Source of the DNA: O2-02-FULL-42-9 sp038043025
Lineage (GTDB): Bacteria; Pseudomonadota; Gammaproteobacteria; UBA12402
DNA: 13,677 bases
Assembly: GCA_038043025.1 (NCBI GenBank)
Contig: JBBTCW010000007.1
Coordinates: 1-13,677, forward strand
Reading direction: 5' to 3'
Below the pieces are notes generated by a model. The model made no database searches, was not told the origin of the DNA, and saw only the letters and a program-made list of their open reading frames with translations. This document shows, piece after piece, positions 13,466-13,677 of this stretch. Made by a program: the position numbers and the translations under genes. Numbering within the stretch: the stretch's first letter is position 1; every line of letters begins with the position of its first letter.

Positions 13466-13664
13466 CAAATCATCTCCGATCTTAGGGTTATCTTTGAGCG
13501 TGCTTCATTCGAGAAGAAGGGCGGCTTTTCTCATCTAATAATGTCATGAGTTGTTGGTTTACAGCAAAGATTATATGCGCGTAATTCCAGATTCCGAAAC
13601 CGGCATTACGCGCAACGATGGCAATGAAAAGATTTATTATCGCCGCAATACCAAGCTAAGCTGA
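13466..13664 (+). pseudogene. Possible frameshifted gene remnant, unknown family
   Basis: Two consecutive open stretches in neighbouring frames look protein-like. The first (13466 to TGA 13547-13549) includes DLRVIFERASFEKKGGFSHL. The second (from 13542 to TGA 13662-13664) includes HELLVYSKDYMRVI then KIYYRRNTKLS. Skipping one base near 13544 would join them into about 65 residues. Charged and aromatic residues are well mixed, which is unlike the repeat translations elsewhere. I do not recognise the family and see no start or ribosome-binding site. The last codons fall within a repeat motif. Chance open frames are a real alternative. Confidence 0.25.
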
Positions 13665-13666
13665 GG
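13647..13666 (+). repeat. Dispersed AGCTGAG motif, shortened copy 4
   Basis: AATACCAAGCTAAGCTGAGG has the same beginning (AATACCA) and end (AGCTGAGG) as copy 1 at 39-64, with about 6 nt fewer in the middle. In both copies the frame AAT-ACC runs to a TGA inside the AGCTGAG core. Confidence 0.35.
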
Positions 13667-13677
13667 TGACTCGCCTT

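Larger units (their letters stand above)
13401..13677. other. Right-end non-coding stretch upstream of leuS
   Basis: No intact gene is visible. The region includes a perfect 12-bp palindrome AGATAATTATCT (13450-13461), AT-rich sequence that probably holds the leuS promoter, a possible frameshifted plus-strand coding remnant (13466-13664), a 10-bp inverted repeat (13576-13585 with 13605-13614) and a shortened copy of the dispersed AGCTGAG motif (13647-13666). Confidence 0.5.

Overview
The window is an AT-rich stretch of chromosome, probably from a gammaproteobacterium. The main evidence is gene order. Read on the minus strand from the right, it is leuS, lptE, holA, nadD, rsfS, rlmH, mrdA, rodA, mltB, rlpA, which is the pseudomonad/legionella-type version of the E. 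coli leuS-rlpA locus. The modest base composition, the many intergenic palindromes and a purine-scavenging gene pair would fit a Legionellales-like or other host-associated lineage, but that placement is inference.

Every confident gene lies on the minus strand. From 13347 down to 8055 runs a tightly packed block: leucyl-tRNA synthetase, the LPS-assembly lipoprotein LptE, the DNA polymerase III delta subunit, NaMN adenylyltransferase, ribosome silencing factor RsfS and 23S rRNA pseudouridine methyltransferase RlmH. All its junctions are short overlaps of 4, 14 or 17 nt. A 284-nt gap (7771-8054) filled with short palindromic repeats and one perfect 25-bp hairpin separates this block from the cell-elongation block. 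That second block holds PBP2, RodA, a lytic transglycosylase of the MltB family and the SPOR lipoprotein RlpA, again with overlaps or a 4-nt gap. PBP2 and RodA form the elongasome peptidoglycan synthase, and MltB and RlpA are wall-remodelling partners.

After rlpA, where many relatives carry dacA and the lip genes, this genome has a 12-TM MFS transporter overlapping an 8-oxoguanine-deaminase-type amidohydrolase. Together they look like an uptake-plus-deamination pair for an oxidised or ordinary purine. A tRNA-Ser(GGA) follows, and its 3' CCA abuts another long hairpin.

The non-coding parts (1-229, 7771-8054, 13348-13677) share a dispersed motif ending AGCTGAG, and all three are rich in inverted repeats. 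The right end also has a possible frameshifted remnant of a plus-strand gene. The most notable points are an RlpA with serine at the position of the catalytic histidine, the nested palindrome that splits rlmH from mrdA, the transporter-deaminase pair, and the dispersed motif. I saw no defence system, CRISPR array, transposase or phage gene.
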